From: JABWBD01 sp040768665
GTDB lineage: Bacteria > Planctomycetota > Planctomycetia > Pirellulales > Thermoguttaceae
Direction: 5' to 3'
Assembly: GCA_040768665.1 (NCBI GenBank)
Contig: JAXGMN010000048.1
Span: forward strand, 1-64,000
Length of the DNA: 64,000 nt
Shown: positions 37,131-46,204 of the stretch, one piece after another
How the letters are laid out: each line of letters starts with the position of its first letter
How positions within the stretch are numbered: the stretch's first letter is position 1
Made by a program: the position numbers and the translations under genes
The notes under the pieces: generated by a model
The model's database searches: none
What the model was told of the DNA's origin: nothing
Seen by the model: only the letters and a program-made list of their open reading frames with translations

Positions 37131-39601
37131 CACGCACCCGTCGCATCCTGCCGCCGGGCCTGGTTGCCCTGCTCGTGTTGATGCCGGGAGCGGCCCGCGC
37201 GGAGATGTCCGCGCGTCTCTCCTCGGAAACCGCCAGCCTCTTTGTCTACGAACCGTTTACGCTGCGTCTGGAGATTGAAAGCGACGAACCGCCGCACACT
37301 CCGGAGTTGCCGGCCGTGCCGGACCTTGCGGTGACCGCCGTCCGCCGTTTGCCCTCCGACCCCGCTCAGCGCAAACACGCCTTCGAGATCGAAATGATTG
37401 CCGAGCGGGCCGGCTCCCTGACCGTACCGCCCTTTGCCGTGCGGGCGAAAGGCGAGACGACGCTGACTTCCCCTTTGCGCCTCCGAATCAGCAGACCTCG
37501 CCTTGCCACCGAGATGTCCCTGGCAGTCACCGTCGAACCGACCCAGTTGCGCGTCGGACAGCCTGCCACGGTCACGGTCACTTGGACGAGCGGGGTGTCG
37601 TTTGTGCGATGCAAGCAGTTGCGATTCGAGATCCCGCTCCTGGTCGATGGGCGGTGTCACGTCTTTCCCCTCGCTCCTCCGGTGCCGGAGTCGGAAGGGA
37701 TCGGGCTGCCGGTAAACAATATCCGCGTGGTCGCCCAGCAGGCCACTCTGCCCGATGGGCGGCAGTCTCTCTCGTTCCGCTACAAGCTGGTTCCGCGCGA
37801 GCCATGCGTGCTCCAGGCACCTCCCGCCCGGCTCTTATGCGCTCTGTTGCAGGAGGAACCCCCCGCAGGCCAGCCGCCAAGCCATTTCTATAGTCATTTT
37901 TTCGAAGCGGCCGCGGAAAGTGATGCCTTTGAGGAAATCTACCTCGCGGCCCCCACTGCGGAGATTACCGTAAGGGAACTGGCGGAAACGGGGCGCAATG
38001 CCCGCTTTGCCGACATCGTGGGCCCGTGCGTCCTCCGCACCTCGGTGACGCCCGCCCGGATGACCGTGGGCCAACCGGCGCTTTTTACGGTGCACTTGGA
38101 GAACCTCGCGTTCGCCCGCCAAATCAACGGCCTGCCGCCGGCGGCGCTGGACGGCCTGCGCAGCGAGTTCCAACTCTCGCGGGAACCGATCCGGGAGGAG
38201 GCCACGGACGACACCCGATCATTCACCCACGTTCTCCGTCCCTTGCATGCAGGCATCCGGCGCATCCCGGCGGCCGTAATCCAGACGTTTGATCCAACTG
38301 CGGGCGGGTACCGGACCTTGCGGAGCGAGCCGATCCCGGTCAGCGTCGACGTCGATCCGGACGGCGGTTCCCAAGCCTTCACGCCGCGAACCGACTCCGA
38401 ACCGCCCATCCCGTTACCTGGAGTCCGAAATAATCGATCGAGCGAACGGACCATGACCTTCATTCATCACGTACTGGAATTCCTCGGACGCCTTTGGTGG
38501 GTGTTCGTGCCGCTGCCCCCGCTGGTTTGGCTTGCTCTGTTGCCGCTGGTGCGTCACAGGGAGCGATGTCGGCGCGACCCGGTTTATGCGCGGGCGACGG
38601 CCGCGTGGCGGAGATTCCGCCGAACCGCCCGGCGCGACGAAGAATCGGCCTGGAGAATCTACCTCGCCGACCGGCTCGCGCTCTGTGCGGAGGCATTGAC
38701 CGCGGATACCGTGACGGCGGCGCTCCGCGCCCGAAACGTCGATGCCGATCTGATCGCCGAAGCCCGGCGCCGTTTTGAGGAACGAGACGCCACCGAATAC
38801 GGCAAACGTCCCGCTGCGCCCTCCCAAGGCACGCACGGCCTCGTGCGGCGGCTCGAGAAGGCCACGGTTCCCTTGTTGCTGCTTCTTGGTCTCCTAATCT
38901 CGTCGCGAGCCGATGCGGCGGACCGTGCCGACGAGTTGTTTGATCGGGCGATGCAAATGCGCGAGGACCGACCCGACGAGGCGCAGCCGCTTTTCATCGA
39001 TGCGGCCCTCCGGTTTGAATCCGCGGAGCGCTTCCTGAACGCCGGCAACAGTTGGTTCTTTGCCGGCGCCGGCGGCCGGGCGCTGGCCAATTACCGGGCT
39101 GCCCAGCGCCGCGCGCCCTTCGACCGCCATGTATGCGAGAGTATCGAGTTCCTCCGCGCCAACCGTGCCGACGCCTTTCCCCCGCCCGCCGCCCCTGCCG
39201 GCAAGTTGGCGGTGGCGTGGAGCCGGTATTGCACTTGGACGCCGCCGTTGAGAGCCGGATCGTTTGTGCTCGCGTACTTGGTGGCGTGGGCCGTGTTTCT
39301 GACTGCGCAACTGACCGGACGACGCATCCATCGCGCTGTTTGGGTCGTGTTGCTCGCGGCGGTCCTCGCGCCCTTGGCATCGCTGGCTCAATCCAGTCTA
39401 CAGCATGCCGAGGGGGTCGTCATCGAGGACGCGGTTGCGCGGCTGGGCCCCGGCTACGCTTACGACCCGGCCTTCAAGCAACCGCTGCACAACGCCACGG
39501 AGTTCACCTGGATGGAGAATCGCCACGGATGGGTCCGCATCCGCTTGCCCGACGACTCGGAAGGGTGGTTGCGGCAATCAGAATGCACGAAAGTGGAATA
39601 G
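37094..39601 (+). CDS. BatD-BatE-like fusion membrane protein
   Basis: 835 residues from ATG at 37094. A GTG at 36998 overlapping the previous stop would add 32 residues and is a real alternative. The signal sequence LPPGLVALLVLMPGAARA is followed by BatD-type beta domains (about residues 35-440). Next come a membrane helix (WWVFVPLPPLVWLALLPLV), a cytoplasmic stretch, and another helix (VPLLLLLGLLISSRADA). The C-terminus is BatE-like: a TPR-like region (LFIDAALRFESAERFLNAGNSWFFAGAGGRALANYRAAQRR), two helices, and an SH3-like end (RLGPGYAYDPAFKQPLHNATEFTWME). The first 12 residues (MDRSPSLPPRER) come from the repeat at 37014-37130. Confidence 0.8.
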   Translation: MDRSPSLPPRERSRTRRILPPGLVALLVLMPGAARAEMSARLSSETASLFVYEPFTLRLEIESDEPPHTPELPAVPDLAVTAVRRLPSDPAQRKHAFEIEMIAERAGSLTVPPFAVRAKGETTLTSPLRLRISRPRLATEMSLAVTVEPTQLRVGQPATVTVTWTSGVSFVRCKQLRFEIPLLVDGRCHVFPLAPPVPESEGIGLPVNNIRVVAQQATLPDGRQSLSFRYKLVPREPCVLQAPPARLLCALLQEEPPAGQPPSHFYSHFFEAAAESDAFEEIYLAAPTAEITVRELAETGRNARFADIVGPCVLRTSVTPARMTVGQPALFTVHLENLAFARQINGLPPAALDGLRSEFQLSREPIREEATDDTRSFTHVLRPLHAGIRRIPAAVIQTFDPTAGGYRTLRSEPIPVSVDVDPDGGSQAFTPRTDSEPPIPLPGVRNNRSSERTMTFIHHVLEFLGRLWWVFVPLPPLVWLALLPLVRHRERCRRDPVYARATAAWRRFRRTARRDEESAWRIYLADRLALCAEALTADTVTAALRARNVDADLIAEARRRFEERDATEYGKRPAAPSQGTHGLVRRLEKATVPLLLLLGLLISSRADAADRADELFDRAMQMREDRPDEAQPLFIDAALRFESAERFLNAGNSWFFAGAGGRALANYRAAQRRAPFDRHVCESIEFLRANRADAFPPPAAPAGKLAVAWSRYCTWTPPLRAGSFVLAYLVAWAVFLTAQLTGRRIHRAVWVVLLAAVLAPLASLAQSSLQHAEGVVIEDAVARLGPGYAYDPAFKQPLHNATEFTWMENRHGWVRIRLPDDSEGWLRQSECTKVE

Positions 39602-39779
39602 CTTTGGCCAGGATAAAGACCCGCTTCCGCATTTGGGAAGCGAGTTCGGCGAGCGCCGTCCATGGACGGGGACTTGCCAACGCCAATCAGCCGATTGTAT
39701 AGTCGATCCGTACGCTCTCGGATGCGACCTCCCCGGCAGTCGTCGCAGATGTCTGAGCAGCCCTTGCCTTGAGCTGAAC

Positions 39780-39995
39780 ATGAAGATCGCGCTTGCAGCC
39801 TTCTTGGTGTTGAGTGCAGTCGTCGCAGGTGCGGTTGCTGTGGCTGTGTGGGTCACAGCATCGCCTCATGAGCGGCCTCAGAGAGCAGCGGGGGGCCAGG
39901 CGTCCGACGCCGTTGCGGGCCCTACCATTGCCGAGGGCGGATCTCTCACATTGCCAACTGAATCGGGCGACCGGCTCGGCCCGAAGGTCGCGCTA
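39780..39995 (+). pseudogene. DUF1573 exported protein, 5' fragment cut by insertion sequences
   Basis: 72 codons from ATG at 39780: a signal/membrane segment (ALAAFLVLSAVVAGAVAVAVWVTA), then SGDRLGPKVAL, ending at the TA (39994-39995) where an IS630 element begins. Joining this TA directly to base 45143 restores the frame: GPKVAL continues as EQEDHDFGRMETNNAG. That is the classic start of a DUF1573 domain. The intact gene would encode 409 residues. As it stands the frame runs on into the IS and stops at 40073. Confidence 0.85.
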
Positions 39996-40140
39996 AATCA
40001 CCTTGCGCGATTCTGCTCGGTTCATTTGTGGGCGGTTTTCTGGGCACTGGCTGTTTGGCGATTTCGTCGATGAAGATAGTTGCGTAACTTCTTCATCAGA
40101 TTTCCCATCGAAGTGCATCGGTGGTTCCTTGTGACGTTGG
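39996..40140. mobile_element. IS630 left-end remnant
   Basis: 145 bp starting with the terminal repeat AATCACCTTGCGCGATTCTG and carrying the last codons of the transposase on the minus strand. With the preceding CGCTA it is identical over 150 bases to 43941-44090, the left end of the complete IS630. It stops abruptly at 40140, where IS66-type sequence begins. Confidence 0.9.
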
Positions 40141-40439
40141 TGTACTTTCGGCGAGCGTGCAAACCTCGGTGGGCCGGAATTGGCGGGGCGCCGCAGGGCC
40201 GCAGTGGGTATGGGGCGGGGGCCGGCTACGGCGAGGATCGGCGTCGGCTTCGCCTGCGGCGGTCAACGGCGACGGTGCAGCCGCTGAAATGGCGCGCGGC
40301 GTAGCGCACACGGCCGCCCTCGCCGGGGCCAGGAACGCCGTTCTCGGCACGCCGTCCGCGGTGCCGGCCGATCGTCGCAGGGACCACTCCCGTCAGCCGG
40401 TGCGCAGTGGGGCGGGTTGCGGCCCCGGTCTGGCCCGGA

Positions 40440-42099
40440 TTCCGTCGCGGCCAATTGCTCCGGTAGTTCCAGGGCATCCAGTTGCCGGGAGCAGTCCGCA
40501 CGGCTGATGATTCCGTTGCAACTCGGTCAGGTAGTCGACCGGCGAGTGCCCGACGAGTAACAGGTATGAATGAGGCTCATGTAGAGATCGCCCACATCGG
40601 CACCTCGCTGTGTCTTGTAGAACAGCGAATTCTTCCGGTGCCGAATGGCCATCTTCAAAGCCCGTTCGCACACGTTGTTGTCCAACGGGGCCGGGCACGC
40701 AGGAAGAGCGTCAATGCCTTCCAGTGGTTCACCATGTAGGAGATCGCTCCTCCCAAGGAGGAATTCGGCTCGACGCGCTTTTCGTCCAACTTCGCCTTCA
40801 GCCAGCCGTGCAGTTGTTCCATCACGGGACCGCTTTGTTGTTGATGCAATCTCAGTCGCTCATCGGCCGGCAGTTGTTGCTTCGGGTCTTCAGCATCGGT
40901 CTTGTAAACCTTCTTCAAGCACTCCAGCACGTACCGGACCTCGGCCGGAAAATATTCGACCACGTCGACGAAGTTCCGACGTCCATGGGCCAAGCAGTTG
41001 GCCAGCAGTACGCGCAGATCTTTGGGCATGTTGCGACTCAAGGCGTCGCACATATGGATCGGCGGCGGCAATTCCTGCAGCGAGCTTCCAGAAGCGAGCG
41101 GAGGTTTTCTCCCGCATGATGCGGACCGGTAAAGAACAGGATAATGTCGGGCCGCCCTTCCGCCACGGACACAATGCCCGTGGTGAAAACACCTCGCCGC
41201 TTGGGATCCCTTCAAGAGAGGCTCTTGGCGTTTGATCTTCTCCGTCAGTTCCAACACCTGCATGCCGGTGTCGTCGTTGTGCACGAGGTCGCCCTGCCGC
41301 CAGGCCGAACAGATGTTGATACGCGTCTCGCGGACCCTGTTCCGCGGCGTCCTGACCAGTTCCCACTGAACGGACGCAGGCAAAGGACGCCCGCTGCCTG
41401 CTGGAACCGTTGCAGGCGATTGCCAGGCATCCCTTCCCCATAACGCAGCGTCGCGACGACCGCCGGCACGCTCGGATCACACTTCTGGGTCCCTGCTTCC
41501 TCGGGCAACTCGGCTGTAGACGCGCCACAATCGCCGCACCGTAGCCGCTCAAGCTGAAAGACTTTGCCGGTCACCGGAGCCTGGCCTTTCAAACGCACCA
41601 CCGGCGACCAGCGCGGCTGACGGTACACTGTTCCGTGGATGCAAGCGGACAGCCGTCGCCCGGATGCAGCGATTCGTCGGGTCGCCACCACGCGCGCAGC
41701 CCGTGTAGCTGCTCGCGGGAATTCGGCCACAGACCTGGCCGGTGGCGGCGCCCAGCACTCTCCTCACGCGAGCAGTCGCTGCCGCGGCCTGGGTTCTCGG
41801 TCGTCGACGGAGTTTCCCCAGGGCAGGCGGATGGGTCTTCTGCATTCCCGCTCGAAGTGTCCTCGCCTTGGCCGGAGGATACGTTTCGATGTCCGTTCCG
41901 TCGAAGCTCCGAACAGCATCTTCTGGAGCCGACGGATACTGAGCTTCTTCTCGCGGAGCAGTCCCAACAGGCAAGCGTACCAGCCCAGCAGCAGACGAAA
42001 AGGCTCGGCCATCTCCGCGCCCAAGGCGGCTTCGATCTGGTCCAGCTTGGACTCCAGATCCGCTTCATCCAACTCGATGACTTCCGGATTCGACTTCAC
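40440..42099 (-). pseudogene. tnpC: IS66 transposase TnpC, broken by several frameshifts
   Basis: All parts of an IS66 transposase are present but in different frames. The N-terminal leucine-zipper region is LREKKLSIRRLQKMLFGAS (start ATG at 42099). The cysteine motif is ERLRCGDCGA and DPSVPAVVATLRYGEGMPG. The core is VHNDDTGMQVLEL, NCLAHGRRNFVDVVEYFP and APLDNNVCERALKMAIRHRKNSLFYKT. The end is VDYLTELQRN and NWMPWNYR. At least four shifts are needed to join them, so this is a pseudogene. End coordinates are approximate. Confidence 0.85.
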
Positions 42100-42259
42100 G
42101 TCACTTGGTTAGGTAGCTTGCTTGCGTGACAGTGTTTCACTCATCGGCATCGGGCATTTCAGCTCTGCGCCTCGCTCTGGACCGTCCTCGCCGTTGGATC
42201 GGCCGGTTCTGGCGCCATCGGTAAGCTCCGGGAGCTCTTCCTGCCCATGGGAAAAATGC

Positions 42260-43155
42260 TCACGAGCGGTCCCTCGAAGGCTCTTGACACAGCCACTGGC
42301 GAAACTGCCGGCACAGCGGATAGCCCAGCACTTCCTTGATCGATCGGTTGGGCCGATGCGTCTGGTCCGCCTTGCCCCGCCCTGTCGTGTAGCCCAACGA
42401 GATCCAGTTCGCCGCCCGGTAGCACGTGCCCCGGAATCGCGTCGGATCGATGAAGGTCTCCAAAAAGTAGACCGGATGTCCATACACTTGTTCCCAGTCG
42501 TGCGGCAGTCGCTTCGCCATACGGCCGAGGATATGCGAGGCCAGATGAGGAACCCGAACCCACGGCAGAATAAGGAAGCGGGGATTGTAGGCGATGCCCT
42601 GGAGGTTCCGTCGGCGGACCTCGGCCGACCAGCCGAGAAAGCGATCCCGACAGCCCAGGTGACGCGGCGGCGAAGACCAGGCCAGGCAGGCAACCGGCCG
42701 GCCCGCGGCAAACACCAGATACTTCAACTGTTCGCCCACCGGCTGCGTGTAACCCAGATAGTGGTACTCTTCGATCAAGCTGTTGAACAACCGTTCCTGC
42801 CCGGTCCGTCGAACCTGCTGGAAAACCAGCGGACCGATCGTGCGGAGCGAGTCCTCCAGCGGTGTCCGGATCGACGTCGGCCGCGGGGCGGGCCGGGATC
42901 GGATCTGCCAAGGATTGGGAGGAGCATGCTGCTTGGCGGGCAACTCGTGTGGCCCGCACGATGCAAAGCCAACATCAAGCTCCGGCACAGCATGTCACGC
43001 GGTTGGCCGTTGGCTTGAACCCAGTTCCAAGCCTCACAAAGCTTCTGGGATAAGGCCCGCCGGCTCAGCGACGGATGCGCGGCGATGAGCTGCCGGATGA
43101 ACGCCACTTCGGCATCCGTCACCACGCGACCACGGTACTGGAGACCTCGGCTCAT
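42260..43155 (-). pseudogene. DruA-like (DUF4338) gene carried by IS66, frameshifted
   Basis: The N-terminal part starts at ATG 43155 (MSRGLQYRGRVVTDAEVAFIRQLIAA ... SLMLALHRAG). The larger C-terminal part (HELPAKQHAPPNPWQ ... LLFNSLI-like EYHYLGYTQPVGEQLKYLVFA, AYNPRFLILPWVRVPHLASHIL, FLETFIDPTRFRGTCYRAANW) lies in another frame. The break is near 42948, in a GTGT tract, and looks like a 2-base insertion or 1-base loss. DUF4338/DruA is the family of the Druantia DruA protein, but such genes are also frequent passengers of IS66 elements. No DruE-type helicase or other Druantia gene is nearby. Function in the element is unknown. Confidence 0.8.
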
Positions 43156-43212
43156 GGCCCGTACTGTAGCACGAGCGGGCGTGGAACGCAAGAGGCACGC
43201 CGGGCGTTTTTT

Positions 43213-43575
43213 TCAGATTCCCGGACTCACCGGTCGCCACACGGGCGCCGCCTGGTCTGCCGTGGGGTTCCCGGCGGCCAGCAGGACCTGCAGTTGGTGC
43301 GCTGCCAGCGTCTGGGCCGGCTGGCTGGCGTCGCTTGGCCACCAGCGAAAACGCCCGCTGGACAGCCGCTTGTGGCATAACCAGAACCCTTGCCCGTCAT
43401 AGACAAGGATCTTGACCGCCGTGGCTTTGCGGTTGCGGAACACAAACATCCAGCCGCAGAACGGGTCCTGCTGGAGCGTCTGTTTGCAGAGGCAAGCCAA
43501 CCCATCGATTCCTCGGCGGAAATCCGCGGGCTCAATCGCTACCAGGACGCGCATCTGAGGTGTGATCTGGATCAC
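43213..43575 (-). CDS. tnpB: IS66 accessory protein TnpB
   Basis: 120 residues, intact. The family signature is clear: VLVAIEPADFRRGIDGLACLC, FVFRNRKATAVKILVYDGQGFWLCHKRLSSGRFRWWP. It is required together with TnpA and TnpC for transposition in this family; its exact role is not known. It lies 3 bp downstream of tnpA, so the two are co-transcribed. Confidence 0.92.
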   Translation of the reverse strand: MIQITPQMRVLVAIEPADFRRGIDGLACLCKQTLQQDPFCGWMFVFRNRKATAVKILVYDGQGFWLCHKRLSSGRFRWWPSDASQPAQTLAAHQLQVLLAAGNPTADQAAPVWRPVSPGI

Positions 43576-43578
43576 GGC

Positions 43579-43941
43579 TCATCTTTCCCAGAAGCTCCGG
43601 CTCAGCCCGATCAGGTCAGGCGCCGCGACTCCCTTCAGGTGAACTCGCATCTTGGCCCCGCCAGCATCTTCCCACTGCAGGACGCATTCGCCCAGGCCGA
43701 TCGACGCGGGAGGAACCAATTCCACGAATGCCGCCCCAGCACCGTTGCCGGGACCGGCGAGGGGTGGGGGCGATTGTTCCTCAAGGCGTCTCTTGAGTGC
43801 GTAGTAATTCACTCGCAGCGTCTTGCTGGTCTGGTGAATCCCATGAATCCGAGCCATCTTCACCGCCAGCCTCCAGAGCGAATCCGGAATCCGCGAGCGT
43901 ACCGGACGCGTCCGACGCCAACGTTCGAACCGCCGCCTCAC
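43579..43941 (-). CDS. tnpA: IS66 TnpA-like protein, N-terminus probably truncated
   Basis: 120 residues from a GTG at 43941 that lies directly beside the IS630 end (TA at 43944). The family usually has a few more residues before RRRFERWRRTRPVRSRIPDSLW, so the original start was probably removed by the IS630 insertion. The helical region WRLAVKMARIHGIHQTSKTLRVNYYALKRRLEEQ is the putative DNA-binding part. Confidence 0.75.
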   Translation of the reverse strand: MRRRFERWRRTRPVRSRIPDSLWRLAVKMARIHGIHQTSKTLRVNYYALKRRLEEQSPPPLAGPGNGAGAAFVELVPPASIGLGECVLQWEDAGGAKMRVHLKGVAAPDLIGLSRSFWER

Positions 43942-43945
43942 GCTA

Positions 43946-45140
43946 AATCACCTTGCGCGATTCTGCTCGGTTCATTTGTGGGCGGTTTTCTGGGCACTGG
44001 CTGTTTGGCGATTTCGTCGATGAAGATAGTTGCGTAACTTCTTCATCAGATTTCCCATCGAAGTGCATCGGTGGTTCCTTGTGACGTTGGCATGCACATC
44101 CTGCCAAGTGCGCTCGATCTTGTTGTGGTCCGGACAGTAGGGGGGCAGGAAGTGCAGACGAATGCGTTGTCCCTGAGGTGTCTTGAGGGTCTGCTTCACA
44201 TACTCCGTATGATGGATCGAGTAATTGTCCAGGATGACGTGGATAACCTTCGCCTCGGGATACTTCTGCGTGAGTTCCCAGAGTAAGAGAACGAATAGTT
44301 GGCTGTTCTTCTTCTCACCCTCGACCCAGGTCAGTTCGCGAGTGCGAACGTTCTCAGCGCCAGCGAGATATCGCTTCTCGTTCTTGCCCGGAGTAGGAGC
44401 TTCTTTCTGCTGTCCACGCACCATCCAATCCAGCCCAATCTTCGGGTTGAGATGAATGTCCACCTCGTCGGAGTAAAAGGCGGCCTCATCCGGCGGTAAC
44501 TCGGCCAAGAGTTGTCGGATTGCCGCCAGACGTTTGTTTTTGCGGCGTTTCGGCCAGGGACATGCAACCGTAGGCTTGGGTCGGCCGCGGCGTGCGTTGA
44601 TCTGCTTCAAGGCCCGGCTCATCGTGCCCGGCGAGATCCGCGTGCCTGTCTTTTTCTGCAACGTCGCAACAAGCAATTCCTGGGTCCAAGTCGGCCGCGG
44701 CCAACCAAAATCCTCTGGCGAACCTTCCACCACCTCGTGCAACGCCGCAAGATAGTCCTCGTCAACCTTGCGATCTCCGTTGTCTTCCCGGTGGTCGACC
44801 AGTCCGGCTTCGCCTTCATACCGGTAGCGCCGAGCCACCCGACGGACCGTGCTTTCGGCCACCTGCAGTGCCAGTGCGGTGTCAGCGACAGAACGTCCTT
44901 CATCCAAGTTAATCAGCACGCGATAACGGGTCACCAGCTTCGGATCCTCACATTCTCGTGTTTTCCTACGGAACCTCCGATTGGCGCTGCGCCCCAAACA
45001 GATGATAATCCGGTCCATGGGAATTCCCCCCTGCGAACCTCGTGTTCCTGGGATGGTTTACCGACCAAAGGGAATTCCCAGTTTTTCTTATACCCTCCAT
45101 TTCTCCAATATCAGTTCGCGCAGAATCGCGCAAGGTGATT
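43946..45140 (-). mobile_element. Complete IS630 family insertion sequence
   Basis: 1195 bp with terminal inverted repeats matching over the first 21 bases (beginning AATCACCTTGCGCGATTCTG) and TA at both outer edges (43944-43945 and 45141-45142), as expected for IS630. The outer bases fit a CTAG target. It contains one intact transposase gene. The two flanks differ in origin: IS66 on the left, the DUF1573 gene on the right. Confidence 0.9.
43972..45018 (-). CDS. IS630 family transposase
   Basis: 348 residues, uninterrupted. An N-terminal helix-turn-helix region (LVTRYRVLINLDEGRSVADTALALQVAESTVRRVARRY) is followed by the DDE catalytic core: AAFYSDEVDIHLNP (first Asp), VIHVILDNYSIHH (second Asp) and LPPYCPDHNKIERTWQDVH (Glu). 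It cuts and joins DNA at TA dinucleotides. The full frame suggests the element may still be active, or moved in recently compared with the decayed IS66 beside it. Confidence 0.92.
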   Translation of the reverse strand: MDRIIICLGRSANRRFRRKTRECEDPKLVTRYRVLINLDEGRSVADTALALQVAESTVRRVARRYRYEGEAGLVDHREDNGDRKVDEDYLAALHEVVEGSPEDFGWPRPTWTQELLVATLQKKTGTRISPGTMSRALKQINARRGRPKPTVACPWPKRRKNKRLAAIRQLLAELPPDEAAFYSDEVDIHLNPKIGLDWMVRGQQKEAPTPGKNEKRYLAGAENVRTRELTWVEGEKKNSQLFVLLLWELTQKYPEAKVIHVILDNYSIHHTEYVKQTLKTPQGQRIRLHFLPPYCPDHNKIERTWQDVHANVTRNHRCTSMGNLMKKLRNYLHRRNRQTASAQKTAHK

Positions 45141-45142
45141 TA

Positions 45143-46156
45143 GAGCAGGAAGACCATGATTTCGGCAGGATGGAGACCAACAACGCCGGACAGCATGTGT
45201 TCGTCGTGGCCAACGCCGGGGACGAACCGCTGATCCTCGAGCAGGGAAAAAGCCTCTGTGGGTGTTGCACGTGCGTCTGCACGACGCAACTCCCCGAGAA
45301 AGGCACGATACCGCCGGGTGAGTCGGCCGACGTGACCCTCAAGTGGAGCATCAAGCGATTCACGGGAGCGTTTCATCAAAGCTCGACCCTCCTGACCAAC
45401 GATCGGGATCGCCCCGAACTGACCTTGGGAGTTTCAGGTCGGCTCACGCCCACGGTGCGGGCCGTCCCTTGGAAGCTCGTGTTCAGCCGCCTCTCGGCAG
45501 GCCAGGCGGCCAGCGGCGAGGTCCGTGTGTACGGATACCGAGACAAGCCGCTGGAAATCACCGGTTGCCGAATGTCCGACCCGGCCGGTTCGTCGTTTTT
45601 CGAGACGGAAATCGTCCCCCTGCCGGCCGACGAAGTTGCCGAGGAAGACGACGCCACCAGCGGGTTCTTGCTCCGCGTGAACGTCAAGCCCGGCCTGCCA
45701 CCCGGACCTTTTCGACAGGAGATCATCCTTCGCACCAACGTCGACTCGGCAGCGACGGTGCACGTGCCGGTCGAGGGGGCCGTCGGGAACGACATCTCGA
45801 TCGTCGCAAAGGGATGGGACGAACGAACGCGCGTACTCGAGATCCCGGCAGTTGCCGGCAACGGGGGGGCCGAGCGGACGCTGATGATCGTCGTCCGCAG
45901 TCCCCATTGCCAAGAGGCGAAGTTCGAGCCGGTGCAAGTCGAACCCGAGTTCGTCGAGGTCGAGGTGGGCGAGGCCACTTCAATGAACGACGGTGCATTG
46001 ACCCGGACTCCCCTGACCGTCCGAATTCCGCCGGGGAGCCCACCGGCAAAACACCTCGATCCTCCGGAGGGAGAGTTCGGCCGGATCGTGCTCGAGACCG
46101 ACCACCCGCAACAGCCAAGACTTGAAATATTGCTTCGCTTCGTCGTCGAGGACTGA
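45143..46156 (+). pseudogene. DUF1573 exported protein, 3' part separated from its start
   Basis: 337 codons continuing the frame of 39780-39995. The DUF1573 domain is HDFGRMETNNAGQHVFVVANAGDEPLILEQGKSLCGCCTC ... TIPPGESADVTLKWSIK. Two more immunoglobulin-like beta domains follow (about 105 residues each). DUF1573 proteins are exported beta-sandwich proteins of unknown role. No good start is seen after the IS, so this part is probably silent unless an IS-borne promoter and an internal start are used. Confidence 0.85.
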
Positions 46157-46204
46157 TGCCTCACGGACTCTGTGCCGCAACGCTATTTGAAGAAGGGGAA
46201 GGCC

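Larger units (their letters stand above)
40141..43943 (-). mobile_element. Decayed IS66 family element with DruA cargo
   Basis: On the minus strand it carries, in order, tnpA (43579-43941), tnpB (43213-43575), a druA-like gene (42260-43155) and a broken tnpC (about 40440-42099). The left boundary is set by the end of the IS630 remnant. The right boundary is cut by the complete IS630, so the right terminus and the target duplication are lost. The transposase is heavily frameshifted, so the element is inactive. Confidence 0.85.

Noticed and set aside
42260..43155. Druantia anti-phage defence system
   Set aside because: Only the DruA-type gene is present, inside an IS66, frameshifted, and no DruE helicase or other Druantia gene is nearby.
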